A DNA stretch of 64,000 bases from Trifolium pratense (GCF_020283565.1 NC_060059.1:17354933-17418932); one strand, 5' to 3'; positions 18,083 through 30,928 are shown, numbered from the stretch's first letter. Notes: generated by a model not told the origin, from the letters alone. Program-made: numbers and translations.

Positions 18083-19036
18083 CGCATGTTGAAGTGCTCG
18101 TTATTCAAATAAAGAGGACAAACTAGGAATGAGATTAACATTGTTTCTTAACAAAAAGCTCTCATACATTTCCAAACTTTCCTGTTCCAAATAAGACATG
18201 TGTTTCTTTAAATTTTTTGGCTGGAAAAAAAAAAACTCATAAGTTAAGAAGAAAATTAGTGAAATATAAGCATGATTAATTAGGGATTGTTTGACTTGAT
18301 ATTTAAGGTCTTAAGAGCTATATGACGACTAAAAATGAAAATAAGAGCTTTTAGAGAAAAGTTAAAGTTGTTTGGTAATCGTTGATTTTTTAGCTTCAAA
18401 AGTATTATTTTATCTTTGTATTTTATTGATAAAAATTAAGCAACTTTTTTCACCAATTTTCTCCATTTTCAACTCGTCTTCTGTCACTCGCCCTCTGTTC
18501 TCTTTCTTCATACCTAGATTCCGACATCCACCAACCGCCACACAACCCAGATACCGGCGGAAGTGCCACCGCGACGACCGCTGGCCTACCCAAAAAACAC
18601 CGTGCCGGAACCCTAAATTACCCAAATCACTTTTAAACACAAATTTAACCCCAAAAACATAAAATCAAAACAAACAAAATTCAAACCCAAAAAACTTAGA
18701 TTGGTTGTGCTGTTTGGTTTATGTATTATTAATATTAGGTATTTTAGTGTTACAGAATACATGGAATAGTTGTACACACCATTTGACTAACATCATTGCT
18801 AAATGCTGAAAGCTAAAAGTAGGGTTCAAAAGCGTAATTGGTGAATACCGGAAATAGAAGGTATGTCATACTGCTCAGCATTACTTGTAGTACATATTTA
18901 ATGGAGTGACATTATTATTGTTGCTTATTCATTTTAATTTCTAAGCAAAGATTTCATTCTTTGAGTAGGTGAACGAACCAACCAATTAAGTACTGTATAT
19001 TAAAGCATTCAACATTTGTTTAATTGGTTAGGAATC
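18083..19036. other. Upstream region of the PRP4 gene
   Basis: There is no supported coding sequence. An open stretch at 18372-18662 looks like chance composition (basic, proline-rich, no domain). The TTGGTTAG at 19023-19030, just before the start codon, could be a 3' splice site of a 5' UTR intron. Confidence 0.4.
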
Positions 19037-22000
19037 ATGGATGTGGAGAGGGAAAATTCAACATTGAGTGTTACTGCTGAATCGTCTATACCTGGTTCTG
19101 ATGTTCAAGATCAAAACCCTATTATATCTTCTGTTCAACCGGTTATTACTCCCATCGTGCCTCCTCTGGCTCCAATTCCTGCAGTTCCTTCCTCTCTTGT
19201 CGGGCCTCTTGCACAGCTCCCAATTCGGCCACCGGTGACGCAAAATGGCGAGGTTGGTTCTAGTGATTCTGATTCGGACGATGATGCAGACACCAGAATT
19301 AATAAGGGTACTGGGGAGTATGAAATATCAGAAGAGAGTAAATTGGTGAGAGAGCGGCAGGAGAAAGTGGTGCAAGACCTCATGATGAAGAGGCGTGGTG
19401 CTGCTCTTGCTGTTCCCACAAATGACATGGCAGTGAGGGCCCGTCTTCGCCATCTTGGTGAGCCAATTACTCTCTTTGGTGAGAGGGAGATGGAGAGACG
19501 AGACAGGTTGCGGATGATTATGGCAAAGCTGGATGCTGATGGTCAGCTGGAAAAGCTAATGAAAGCTCTTGAGGATGAAGAGGCCGCAACTTCTGCTCCA
19601 AAATATGAGACTGAGGATGATCAAGAGTATCCTTTTTACACCGAAGCATCAAAGTCCCTCCTCAATGCAAGGATTGATATTGCTAAATATTCTTTAGTAA
19701 GGGCTGCAATGCGTATTCAACGTGCCGAAAGAAGAAGAGATGATCCGGATGAAGATGTGGATGCAGAGATGGATTGGACATTGAAGCAGGCAGCAAATTT
19801 GAATCTTGAGTTCAGTGAAATCGGAGATGATCGGCCACTTACTGGTTGCTCGTTCTCCCGGGATGGAAAAGGGATTGCTACCTGGTATGTCTTTTGCAAA
19901 TTGGGCAGCTTAAAGTTTAATTTTCCATCTTACTTCCTTGCCAAACCTTTATAGTCTAACCTTCTAATGACATTTTTCTTTTCTAGTTCTCTAACTGGAG
20001 CTTCCAAGTTGTGGAGCATGCCTAATGTAGAAAAGGTTTCTACCTTCAAGGGGCACACCGAGCGTGCTACTGATGTTGCTTATTCTCCTTTGCACAATCA
20101 TTTAGCAACTGCCTCTGCTGACAGGACAGCAAAGTATTGGAATGATCAAGGATCTCTTTTGAGAACATTTGAGGGTCATCTTGATCGTCTTGCACGCATT
20201 GCCTTCCATCCATCAGGGAAGTACTTGGGCACTGCTAGCTTTGACAAGACATGGAGATTATGGGACGTTGAAAAAGGAGAGGAGTTACTTCTTCAAGAAG
20301 GCCACAGTAGAAGTGTATATGGTTTAGCTTTTCATCATGATGGATAGTTGGCTGCGTCTTGTGGAATGGATGCTCTGGCTCGTGTATGGGACCTTCGTAC
20401 TGGTAAAAGTGTTCTTGCACTAGAAGGTCATGTCAAACCAGTAAGATATTAAAGATCCCCCTCTTCTCTTTTATCTATTGTTCTGTCTGTATTTCCATTC
20501 AATATTTTATCAGTCTGAGTCTGAACATTCTTTAATTTCATTTTAAGATTCATGGCATCAGTTTTTCTCCTAATGGATATCACTTAGCCACTGGTGGTGA
20601 AGATAACACTTGTCGCATTTGGGACATGCGTAAAAAGAAATCCTTGTACACCATTCCCGCTCACTCTAATTTAATATCACAAGTCAAGTTTGAGCCACAG
20701 GAGGGTTACTTTTTGGTAACTGCCTCATTTGACATGACAGCCAAGGTATACTTTTCTATTTCTTTCTACCTGGAATAACTATATTCTTATAAAGAAGTTC
20801 ATTACATTTGAGTATACTTATATTTATGTGTTAACTCCAGGTTTGGTCAGGCCAGGACTTTAAGCCTGTGAAGACACTATCAGGGCATGAAAATAAAGTT
20901 TCTTCTCTGGATGTTCTTGGAGGTAGGATCTCTATCTTATAAATTATAAAGGAATTATACATATGTGGCTAGATACCCTTTTTGCTTATTCATGTGATTG
21001 ATGTATCCATTTGACCTCACCTACGTTCGGCCTTCAATTGTAAGTGAAGAATTAAAAAAGTACTAGAGGATGTTTTGAAATACTAATGAATATATATCGG
21101 AATAGTTTGTTGTAATGAATTGAACAAACAAATGATGTGTATCAATGATTTTTGTGAAGTACACAAAATGTGTAATTGTGAGGGCAAACTTCCCTAGAAA
21201 ATTCAGTGAAACAAAAAAAAATGCAAGCTTTGTTTAACTGCACATGTTTCTTTCTTGCCGTAGACTAAGGTAAGGATTCTCTGCGTTTTTCAAAAGAAGT
21301 GGAAAGCTCCATTAATTAGTGTTAGGTGTAAAGACACACATTTCTTAAAACCGTGATATAGACATTTATACATCCAAAACTATAATAATGGAGATGTCCA
21401 TTTATTGAAATGATGATTTCCACTCCAGATTAAGCAGTGTTGGCTATAGGGAAAGGAAAATCTAGAACAGTGGTTTTTCATTTTATTTTTGATAGAGACC
21501 AAGTATGAGTGATTAGTGAGTGAGATAGGGAGCTGAGTTGGCTTGTAATAAAGAGTATAATGAGGTTTTATGAGTAATTAGTGAGTGAGATAGGGAGCTG
21601 AGTTGGCTTGTAATAAAGAGTATAATGAGGTTTTATGAATAATTAGTGAGTGAGATAGGGAGCTGAGTTGGCAAGTTTGTTATGCCTCTTAGTAGTATAT
21701 ATAGTGAGGTAAGGGGGGTGTGAGGCATGATGGAAGATTATTATTAGGGCCATTATGGTTAGGCAAGGAAAGAGTCTTCTCTTTCTTTGAAGGAGCTTTG
21801 CTCTGTGGGCATTAGGATATTCATCCTATTGCATTTATCTTTCATTTTCATATAATAATACACTATTTTCATTATTCCTGCTTTTAATCCTTTTCTTCAA
21901 TATTTTATAAGTTGCGAAATTTCCGGTTCGCAACAATGGTCCGACCTGCCGGATTCGACGTTGAGCCAGTGATATCGACAAAGGTGGTTCCCAGATTTGA

Positions 22001-24333
22001 TGGAACGGAAGATGGTTATTGGTGGCTGATCCAGTTGGATCGGTATTTTGAGGCTAACACTTGGCTCGTGGAAGAAAGAAAAGTGGGATGGGTGACTGCC
22101 ATGGCTTTCAGCGGAGATGCTTTCAGCTGGTGGTGCAATTGTAAGCAAGGTAACCAGAATATCACATGGGAGGCGTTTGAAAGGGCTTTCATTAAGAAAT
22201 TTATTCCAGATATGTGGGAGATGCTTGAAACCGCAGAATGTGAGGAGCAAGAAAACCATGAATACGTTTTGAATGAGACAGGAGAGAACAAAGAAGAGTC
22301 GATGGAGGTTAGAAACAAGACAGATTCTGGACTGATGCAAAATTCATCGGAGCAGTCAGATCAGAAATTTCCGACGACCACAACGGAGATACCATCAGTC
22401 ATGGAATTCAGTGCACAACAAAACTCCGAGTGTCACAAGAAACCGGTGACTGAATCATATGTGTTATTCGAAACAGAAACGTTGGAAAAGATGAAGATCA
22501 AGTGGTTGGAGGAAGCCACCACAACCGTGGAGGATCCAAACCTGGAGGAAGATATTTCACAAACAAGAGGGGATCAAATGATTGTTCTCGACCCAGAACC
22601 ACCACCGGAGCCACCGGACAATGGTCATCGAGTGGTAAGCATTAAACAACCAGAAACACTTGATGGTGAGTCGAGGAAAGCAATTGGGTTGTCGATGACG
22701 ATCTCACTTCCTCCTTCGACAAAACTACCGTCTCTTCCAACAGTAGGAAAGAAAGTCGTACTGCTAATGAAGTCTGTTAATGAAGTCATGTGGAGAATGG
22801 CACAATTTGTATTTGATAGAGGCAAAGTTTTAATGGAAGCAAATCCCAACCTTGAGGACAAGGTTGTTTTGAAGGGGTGGGTATTGATAGAGACCAAGTA
22901 TGAGTGATTAGTGAGTGAGATAGGGAGCTGAGTTGGCTTGTAATAAAGAGTATAATGAGGTTTTATGAGTAATTAGTGAGTGAGATAGGGAGCTGAGTTG
23001 GCTTGTAATAAAGAGTATAATGAGGTTTTATGAATAATTAGTGAGTGAGATAGGGAGCTGAGTTGGCAAGTTTGTTATGCCTCTTAGTAGTATATATAGT
23101 GAGGTAAGGGGGGTGTGAGGCATGATGGAAGATTATTATTAGGGCCATTATGGTTAGGCAAGGAAAGAGTCTTCTCTTTCTTTGAAGGAGCTTTGCTCTG
23201 TGGGCATTAGGATATTCATCCTATTGCATTTATCTTTCATTTTCATATAATAATACACTATTTTCATTATTCCTGCTTTTAATCCTTTTCTTCAATATTT
23301 TATAAGTTGCGAAATTTCCGGTTCGCAACAATGGTCCGACCTTGAGGACAAGGTTGTTTTGAAGGGGTGGGTATTGATAGAGACCAAGTATGAGTGATTA
23401 GTGAGTGAGATAGGGAGCTGAGTTGGCTTGTAATAAAGAGTATAATGAGGTTTTATGAGTAATTAGTGAGTGAGATAGGGAGCTGAGTTGGCTTGTAATA
23501 AAGAGTATAATGAGGTTTTATGAATAATTAGTGAGTGAGATAGGGAGCTGAGTTGGCAAGTTTGTTATGCCTCTTAGTAGTATATATAGTGAGGTAAGGG
23601 GGGTGTGAGGCATGATGGAAGATTATTATTAGGGCCATTATGGTTAGGCAAGGAAAGAGTCTTCTCTTTCTTTGAAGGAGCTTTGCTCTGTGGGCATTAG
23701 GATATTCATCCTATTGCATTTATCTTTCATTTTCATATAATAATACACTATTTTCATTATTCCTGCTTTTAATCCTTTTCTTCAATATTTTATAAGTTGC
23801 GAAATTTCCGGTTCGCAACAATTTTCATATTTGTCATGCTGAAAAATGTGGATTTTATTTTCCGTTTACGCCTTCTCATATGGCGTATAAGCTTGAACCT
23901 AGAATTTTGGTTGGAAATACGGAGTGGTAGCCTTGAATGTGTTTTTGAAACATTATCATTACAAAAGATAGAAAGAAATAGAGCATCGAATGTTCCAAGA
24001 TCAAGCACATATGTACTATGTGTGTCAGTTGTTGTGTTTGGGAACTGTTTTCTTTTATGACCTAGTTTATGTGTTTTTGAGGTCTTTGTTTTTTTCCTAT
24101 GGAATATGTTGCGCCGATTATATTATATATTGAACAAGTTTCTTGACACAGTATAAAAGCTTCCAACTATTATCCTGTTACTTGTCCATATATTTTTGCC
24201 TGTCTTGTACTGATTTTGGCATGTATTGTTACTGTCTGCAGATGGTGGGTATATTGTTACTGTCTCCCATGATCGCACCATAAAGCTGTGGTCCAGCAGC
24301 ACTACTAGTGAGCATGCTATGGATGTTGACTAA
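19037..24333 (+). CDS. PRP4: U4/U6 snRNP PRP4-like WD40 splicing factor with in-frame stop
   Basis: Exons are 19037-19884, 19987-20440, 20548-20745, 20841-20922 and 24242-24333, with GT-AG introns. The frame runs through 558 codons to a TAA at 24331-24333. The N-terminal half carries the PRP4/SFM motif at about residues 119-170 (VRARLRHLGEPITLFGE). From about residue 265 seven WD40 repeats follow, e.g. TSADRTAKYW-like SADRTAKYW, SFDKTWRLWD, GMDALARVWD, GEDNTCRIWD, SFDMTAKVWS and SHDRTIKLWS. Family knowledge: PRP4 binds PRP3 in the U4/U6 di-snRNP and is essential for tri-snRNP assembly; in Arabidopsis the orthologue is LACHESIS. Codon 403 (20345-20347) is TAG, inside AFHHDG*LAASCG where Ser is usual. 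The product would be cut to 402 aa and lose about four blades. All other sites look healthy, so this is a single nonsense change, a sequencing error or a very young pseudogene. Intron 4 contains a retrotransposon. Confidence 0.92.
21490..21935 (+). repeat. LTR 1 of the TR-GAG element
   Basis: 446 bp. Contains a 65-bp direct repeat starting at 21512, 21577 and 21642 (ATTAGTGAGTGAGATAGGG), and a TATATATAG motif near 21699 that may serve as the promoter. Confidence 0.92.
21936..22907 (+). CDS. Retrotransposon gag-like protein
   Basis: ATG 21936 is the first base after the LTR and opens 323 codons, ending TGA at 22905-22907 inside LTR 2. Residues about 15-90 match the plant retrotransposon gag fold: PRFDGTEDGYWWLIQLDRYF, then WVTAMAFSGDAFSWW and WEAFERAFIKKF. 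After that the protein is acidic and low in complexity (NSSEQSDQK, PEPPPEPPD), with no CCHC zinc knuckle. It would form the particle shell but has no enzyme activity. The start codon lies within the position expected for the primer-binding site (TGGTCCGACC), which is unusual. An in-frame ATG at 21912, in the LTR end, would add eight residues. Confidence 0.8.
   Translation: MVRPAGFDVEPVISTKVVPRFDGTEDGYWWLIQLDRYFEANTWLVEERKVGWVTAMAFSGDAFSWWCNCKQGNQNITWEAFERAFIKKFIPDMWEMLETAECEEQENHEYVLNETGENKEESMEVRNKTDSGLMQNSSEQSDQKFPTTTTEIPSVMEFSAQQNSECHKKPVTESYVLFETETLEKMKIKWLEEATTTVEDPNLEEDISQTRGDQMIVLDPEPPPEPPDNGHRVVSIKQPETLDGESRKAIGLSMTISLPPSTKLPSLPTVGKKVVLLMKSVNEVMWRMAQFVFDRGKVLMEANPNLEDKVVLKGWVLIETKYE
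22885..23330 (+). repeat. LTR 2 (middle) of the TR-GAG element
   Basis: 446 bp, same sequence as LTR 1 by eye. It is followed by the first 10 bases of the internal region (ATGGTCCGAC). Confidence 0.92.
23375..23820 (+). repeat. LTR 3 of the TR-GAG element
   Basis: 446 bp, same sequence as LTRs 1 and 2 by eye. It is followed by the ATTTT target duplication. Confidence 0.92.
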
Positions 24334-24655
24334 GCTATTTGAATGATATAAGATTTCTAAAAGAGCCTTAGTGACAGGAATCAGATTAATCATTTTTGTT
24401 TGATTCTGTAGCTTGCCTACACATATATTGATTTTTAGGTAGTGTTTCATATATATATGTAAAGGATAAAAGAGGAATGATTTTTTATTAATCATTTATT
24501 TCGCTCGGTTCACTTTTCAAACATTGGAGATAGAGATTTGTTCCGTTCTATTATGTTTTCCTGGTGCATTAAATGACCCCTTATCCTATATTTAAATGGT
24601 GGAATGGAAAATATAATCTGGTTCGAATCATTTCACTTCATTCCGTTATACTCTA

Positions 24656-24957
24656 CTCCGTCCGTCCCAAATTATAAGGGAAAAAATGCCATTTTTTTTT
24701 GTCCCAAATTATAAGGGAGAAAGTCATTTTCAAGAATATTTTTCCCTTATTCTCATAAAATTAAATGCAAATTGCATTTAATTTTCTCTCTCTACCATTT
24801 TCTCAATAAACAACCACCAATAAAAATTGGTTTTACATCTTCCTATGCAACTTATTTCAAGAAAAACCCACAAAAACATATTTCAAATTCTCATATTTTA
24901 CTTTTTCTTAATAAGTGTGATTTTTTTATTTTCTCTTATAATTCGGGACGGAGGTAG
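24656..24957. mobile_element. Stowaway-type MITE downstream of PRP4
   Basis: The left end CTCCGTCCGTCCCAAATTAT and the right end ATTCGGGACGGAGGTAG are inverted repeats flanked by TA (24654-24655, 24958-24959). Inner repeats of ATTATAAGGG are present. It is a different subfamily from the MITE at 10411. Confidence 0.82.
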
Positions 24958-24959
24958 TA

Positions 24960-26038
24960 TTTAGTTCTTCTTAACACCTTTCCTTCAAACTTTCATACAT
25001 ACTTTAAGGAGAAAATCATTTGGTTAGGATTGTGGGAATTTAAATGTTCCTTCATATAAGCATTAATCAGTTGACTCTAAGTTTATAGGAATTTTTTGCC
25101 AAAAAAATATTCCAACATATGCATATTAAACAAATTGCGCTCTGATGAATAATACCAAGATAAAGTGAAATACGTGATGAATGCGTAAATCTCTTCACTA
25201 TTTTTTGTGTATTCGAAGTTTTTGATCAAATTTACAAGAATAAATAATGGAGCAAATAACAATAGCAATCAATAACTAAATAATAATAATAATAATAATT
25301 CTAACAATCTAAATATAATTAAAATCCAACCAAGCAAACAACAAAAAATGGTAAAGATGAGCACAAAATATGTTTACTCAATTCAGTTCAAAATTGACCT
25401 ACGTCTAAATCTGGGGTAGAGAGTACCTCTTCGATCACCTATCAAACAATGTTTACAAGAGATTCAAATGAGTTACAAACTGATATATAAATTTTAACTA
25501 TCATATATGAGATAAATTATCACTGGTAAAAAATTCAAAATAATTATAATATGTGAGATAAGTTCTTACTAATAAAAATTTTAAAAAATCTATTTTACGC
25601 GGGATAAATTCTAACTGATATATAAATATGTTCTATGTAATTATTTCTTTCAATTTAAATATTTAGAATTGCAACCAATTTTATAGCGTCGTAACGTTAC
25701 GCCCGTGCTACTAGTTAGCTCCAAAAGTTCACAAAGGACTAATCTTATTTTCTACCACTCTCTCATACAACAAAGAGAGTTACACACTCTCCCATAAAAT
25801 AACTAATTGAACGAGTAAAACCTTAATTATAAATTATAACCATAGATATTAATTATGTTTAGGTGTGTGTATTGTGGTGATTGAAATCATAAAGATATAT
25901 GGCCTCCTTATGTTTAGCGTTGTCTTCTTGTATACTCAAATGTCAATTAAGTCTTTAATTAACTACTTTCTTCATAATACTCAATAAATTCAATAAGGTA
26001 GCAACTTTATTTCAAGATAAAATATATTATTAAAGATG
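24960..26038. other. AT-rich spacer
   Basis: No gene is supported. A degenerate repeat of the type GATAAATT...AACTGATATATAAAT occurs between about 25480 and 25630. The segment ending at about 25712 (ACGCCCGTGCTACTAGT) resembles the CTAGT-type 3' end of a plant Helitron, but no 5' end was found. Confidence 0.35.
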
Positions 26039-26044
26039 ATTTTT

Positions 26045-26239
26045 GTTATGAACTATTTCTAAAGAATAGCAAGAATATAGAAGGAGAAGAGAAAGAGAGA
26101 AGAGAAAGGAATAGACCATTGTTATTATTCTATTCACAAGTGTGTATCACATTGTATCATATGCTCTATTTATAGGACAATATATGGGCCAATGAATATG
26201 GGCCAAGACTAATGGACATCTACTAATATATTCATAACA
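26045..26239 (-). repeat. 3' LTR (left) of the copia element
   Basis: 195 bp, nearly identical to 31629-31824. Contains a purine-rich AGAGAAAGAGAG tract and a CTATTTATAG motif near 26165. Confidence 0.9.
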
Positions 26240-29200
26240 CTCCCCCTTAGATGTCCATTGAGGATATGCCTCATTAAAACCTTACTAGAGAAAAACCTAT
26301 TGGGAAAAAATCATAGTGAAGGAAAAAGAGTACATAGTCTTTTGTGTGTGAACTGCCTCATTAAAAACCTTACTAGGAAAACCCAGTAGGATAAAACCAT
26401 GGTGAAGGGAAAAAGAGTGCAGAACATATTTATATCTCCCCCCTGATAAATACAAATATATCTAAGAAGAAAAATGTCAAATAATCTTCAATATTATTTG
26501 CTCCAAAGCTTTGACAATTGGTGATGACATGTTGACAATCTTATATCTTCGTTATTATATTCTTCAAATTAGCAGTGTTTGTGATATGATCTTCATGTTG
26601 AATTGTAGCAAAAACCCTTTATAAGAAAAATCACAACCCCTTGTATCTGTTGAATATCGTACTTCAAACAAATCACATTCTTGATCTATTTCATATAGTG
26701 CTAAACTTTCCGCATCATTTTATTTCATGAGATTGTTATTATAGTTTGGTTCACATATTTCCATGGGTGATTGTACTTCCTCATGTAATGACCAAACAAC
26801 TTGTTTGTGATCGGTACCCTTATAAGGATTAGACAAATAACCTGCATATCTAAACCAAAAATATATACTTGATGATATATTGACAACAAATAATAGGTTA
26901 GCAATGTATTTGTCCCCATTAGAACCAAAATGCGGTACTTCAAGACCAATTAGTTCTTCATCATTTACTCAAACTCTAAAATGACATTTGTTTACATCGG
27001 TGATCTTACAAAACGTAATTGATTTTATCTTTCATATAGAATCATTTTAGAACCTTCTGTATATAAACTTCATGATTCACAAAATATTTTTCAAATACTT
27101 ATTTTGTAAGAAATGACAATATCTCAAGCTCTTCAGGAGTCTCTTGATCATATTTTTATCATCGACATAAATTTTAAATATATCAAATTCATTGCCAAAT
27201 ATTTTCTTAAAATGAACAAATTGTCATTTTCATATTTCTCACTTGGAAATATTCAACAAGAATATTATACAACATGCATATAGATGTTGCTCGAGTATAT
27301 AAGGAGACTTATTCATGTTTATTAAGTCACCTCTCCAATATATATGTGTCTTACGAAAATTAAATCCTTCTGGGATTTTCATATAATCATCATTATCCAG
27401 TGAGCCAGTCAAATACGTTAAAACACATATTTCACATAAATTGAGTATTTCATATGCTACTCAACTTAATTAATTACAAAGAAGTTTTGGAATTCACTTC
27501 AGGTGAATATGCTTATTGAAAATCAATGATAGACATTTATCAATATACTTGAATAACAATTCAAACTCTAAATATTTTATTTTCATTATTTTTCTCTTGA
27601 AAATTTATTCATATCGAATTATTTCCATCTGCAGATGGAATGAACTATTGGTCCAAAAACGTTCCGCTTTGCAAAGCTAGTTTAATTTTGTATCAATTAC
27701 GTCTATTTATTTATTCAATCATTTCATTGTCTATAATCCTTAATAGACTTTGATTTATGATCCTCATTATTTCTTATCATATATAGCGCTATATTATATA
27801 AATAAACATCGTCAACGTTGATTTTCTTTCGGTTTCATCGTATTCCATTCATAATATAATTCGTCGAGATCTCTTTATTTTCATAAATTTCAGGTACCTT
27901 ATAAGTTCTTATGGAACTAGAAAATTAATTATGTCAAATAATCTTTTCATATCCTCACTTGAGTCATCTTTCTTTTTAGCTCCTTTTCTTATTTGAGGAT
28001 TTTTATCTTTGGAACCGACTGACCTACCACGCTACAGGGTGGTTAAAATTCATTTGCAATATAAGATTGTCCAACAGGGACATCCATTTTGATTGGAGCA
28101 TTAGCAGCTGATAGTTGATTTCAAAAACTTTGCAAATGATATATCTTTTGAACATCTGGTTCAATCTATTTTATATGAGGATCAAGATGAGATAATAATA
28201 ACTATTTATTTCAAGTGATTCATTTGAATTTCAGGTTCATATTTTTCAGCTGCTTATTCCCTCCCCCTAATATTGGGAAAACTAATTCATCATCACTTGA
28301 AAATTATCCTTCTGGGCTATAAACAAGTCCCTATTGGCTCAATATAATTTATAAGGGATGAAGAGTTGTATCAAATATATTTTCCCAATATTCTTTAATA
28401 ATTCATCGTACTGCATTATATTGGAACAATTGGAATATACCAACACATCCAAAAATGCTTATATGAAAAATATTAGAGTATAAAACTAAACTTAATTGCA
28501 AGTTAAGGGGAAGACTTTCGTATAATAACTTATTGGCTTGAGCGAATCAATATCTCAACATATATATTTAAATGTTCCCAAAATATAAAATAGAACTTAG
28601 AAATATTGATCTCATAAGTATCGATCATGTAATTAACTTTAGACGTCTAAAAAATGGATCTTCAAGTCCATTATTATTTTTGTTTGTATGAACATATTCT
28701 ACAAGATGTTCGGTATAAATTTCAATTAACATATGATACTTATCAAATACTTTATAGAATAATATATATATAATGAGCTCTCAAAAATAATCTCACAAAC
28801 TTTTGGTTGTGAGTTGATAACTAACATACATGTGACCATTTAGTTGATGCATCAATTAAAATTATAGAAATTTAATTGGTCCACATGATCGGTGTATTGA
28901 TTTATAAATATCACCTTATATATAAAATAAGAGACGCTCGTTTACTAAATTTATCAATTTTCTTCGGGAACTAGTAATACACAAAAAGTGTAAGATTGAA
29001 TGAACTTCTGGCCATTCAATACATATTCATAGAAATTTTTCGCTTCATAATAGACCAGAAATGACCCAACTGATCTAGCCAATGATAAAATTAATATGAT
29101 TTATTTGTAAACTTCTGGTTTACTTGAACATGTGCTTAAATTGCACTAATATCATAAGTACACCACAAACTAGAGACAAAAGTTGATAATATGTCTCGTA

Positions 29201-29923
29201 ATATAGAGATAAAATATTTCCGTCGTTTCTTGTTTCAATATGATATTCATTTATGTGAATATCCTTCGGTAACAAATTTCTTTAAGACTTAAAATATAAA
29301 ATACATTAGCAAAGTGCAACTTTGTTTCTCGATATAACAATGCATTGTCTCTTCTGGAGCCTTCAATAATTTTCGTACTACCAAAGATAAAATTTAATTT
29401 TTCATGAATAGTAGTATCAATGAATATTTTCAAGCTAAACAAATATGTTTCTACAAAAAAATCTTTTCGGTGGAACACAATAAAAAAATAGTAATAATTT
29501 ATTTGTATGAGAATTAAAAGAGTAAAAATATAGTAACAATTAAAAGATTTTAAAATTAAAATCAATCAATTGATTTAAATATGTAACCGAATAATTAAAA
29601 TCAATTTATGTTTGCAAGGAATAATTTTTTTTTTTTTTTTTTAAGAGCAAAGAATAATCATTATTATGAGAGGAAGAAAAAAAAACGTTTGAACCATGCA
29701 TTCAATCACGAGTTTAATATATCAATAATATCCATCCAATGTATGTAAAACAATGGATATACAAAATATTCTTGAACTTTTTTTTTCTTTTTTAAAGTTG
29801 CTACTTCAAGAGCATATTCAAGAGACATAAATATTTCTTCTATTGATTTCCTTTTAATTTTGGTTCACCTTATACCAAGATCAAATATATCATATCGATT
29901 GTAATCATGTTATAAAATTTTGT

Positions 29924-30868
29924 AAGTTCTTCAGGAACTTAACAATATATCTCTATCAACAATGGCTATGGAAAAATTACAATTTTCCAATCCTTTTGGA
30001 ATACTTGATATTAAACTTTTGCTTATTCAAGAACTATATCTTTAGGGAAATTAAAATATTAGTTCTTCAAGAATTATACCACCAATATTTATAAACATTG
30101 ATTATGAAAAATTGTTCTTGAGCGATATTACAAGAAATGCTTTAATATTGAATTTTAAGTTCTTCAAGAACTATACAAATAATTTTTCATTAACAATGGT
30201 TCGTGAAATTCATATTCTTTGAGTAATCCATCGGAGATCATTATTATTAAAGTATTAGTTCTTCAAGAACTATATCACAAGTGATCTTCATAATGATTAA
30301 GAATAATTTATTCCTTGTGCATTCAATTGAATTTTCCTTTTTTCTTCTTTAGTTCTTCAGGAACTAATTTGCCCACTTTTTACTCTTTTTTTTCATTATT
30401 TTTTCTTTCACTTCTAGTGAGAAGCCGAAATTTTAAAATTAACACAGTCATGACTATTACCACGACCATGACCACAATTTTTTTTTCATGGTAATCGTGT
30501 GTTACTACATTCACTTCTGGGAATGGAGTAACATCAGTGGGTTAGGTTTCATTCACTTATGAGAATGCTTTTTCATTCATTTATCATTGATATATACTAT
30601 TATCAAATAATAAAATTAAGCAAATAATTAGATAAACATAGTAAACACAGTCTAATAAAAGATAATTCCAATTATTTTTATTAATACTAATATAATGTAA
30701 CGTACTAAAATTTTATAATGCAAATTAAATAGTAACATAATGAAATTAATAATAATTATAATGTAACATATGCTATGAATGAGATTAATTAGTAACTTAT
30801 TGAAAATAAATTGGAATATTTTTATGCTTTAGCTTTACAATATGATGATACATATTAAATTATTATTA

Positions 30869-30928
<60 letters not shown>

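Larger units (their letters stand above)
21490..23820 (+). mobile_element. Gag-only terminal-repeat retrotransposon (TR-GAG type) with three LTRs
   Basis: The whole element is flanked by ATTTT (21485-21489, 23821-23825). Its structure is LTR 21490-21935, internal region 21936-22884, LTR 22885-23330, 44-bp internal stub 23331-23374, LTR 23375-23820. Each LTR is 446 bp, begins TGATAG, ends GCAACA and looks identical to the others by eye. A purine-rich tract (GAAGGGGTGGG) precedes LTR 2 and LTR 3. The internal region encodes only a gag-like protein; no protease, RT, RNase H or integrase is present. It sits in PRP4 intron 4 in the sense orientation. Mobilisation must have used enzymes from another element. 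Confidence 0.9.

Noticed and set aside
18372..18662. 96-aa open frame upstream of PRP4
   Set aside because: Basic, proline-rich low-complexity reading with an equally long antisense frame, and no recognisable domain or start context.
25480..25715. Helitron 3' end (CCCGTGCTACTAGT)
   Set aside because: The terminus is suggestive, but no hairpin plus 5' TC end could be paired with it, so it is only mentioned in the spacer entry.
26725..26949. 74-aa minus-strand frame as a gene
   Set aside because: In the neighbouring frame this DNA reads as copia RNase H-like sequence, so it is part of the degenerate retrotransposon.
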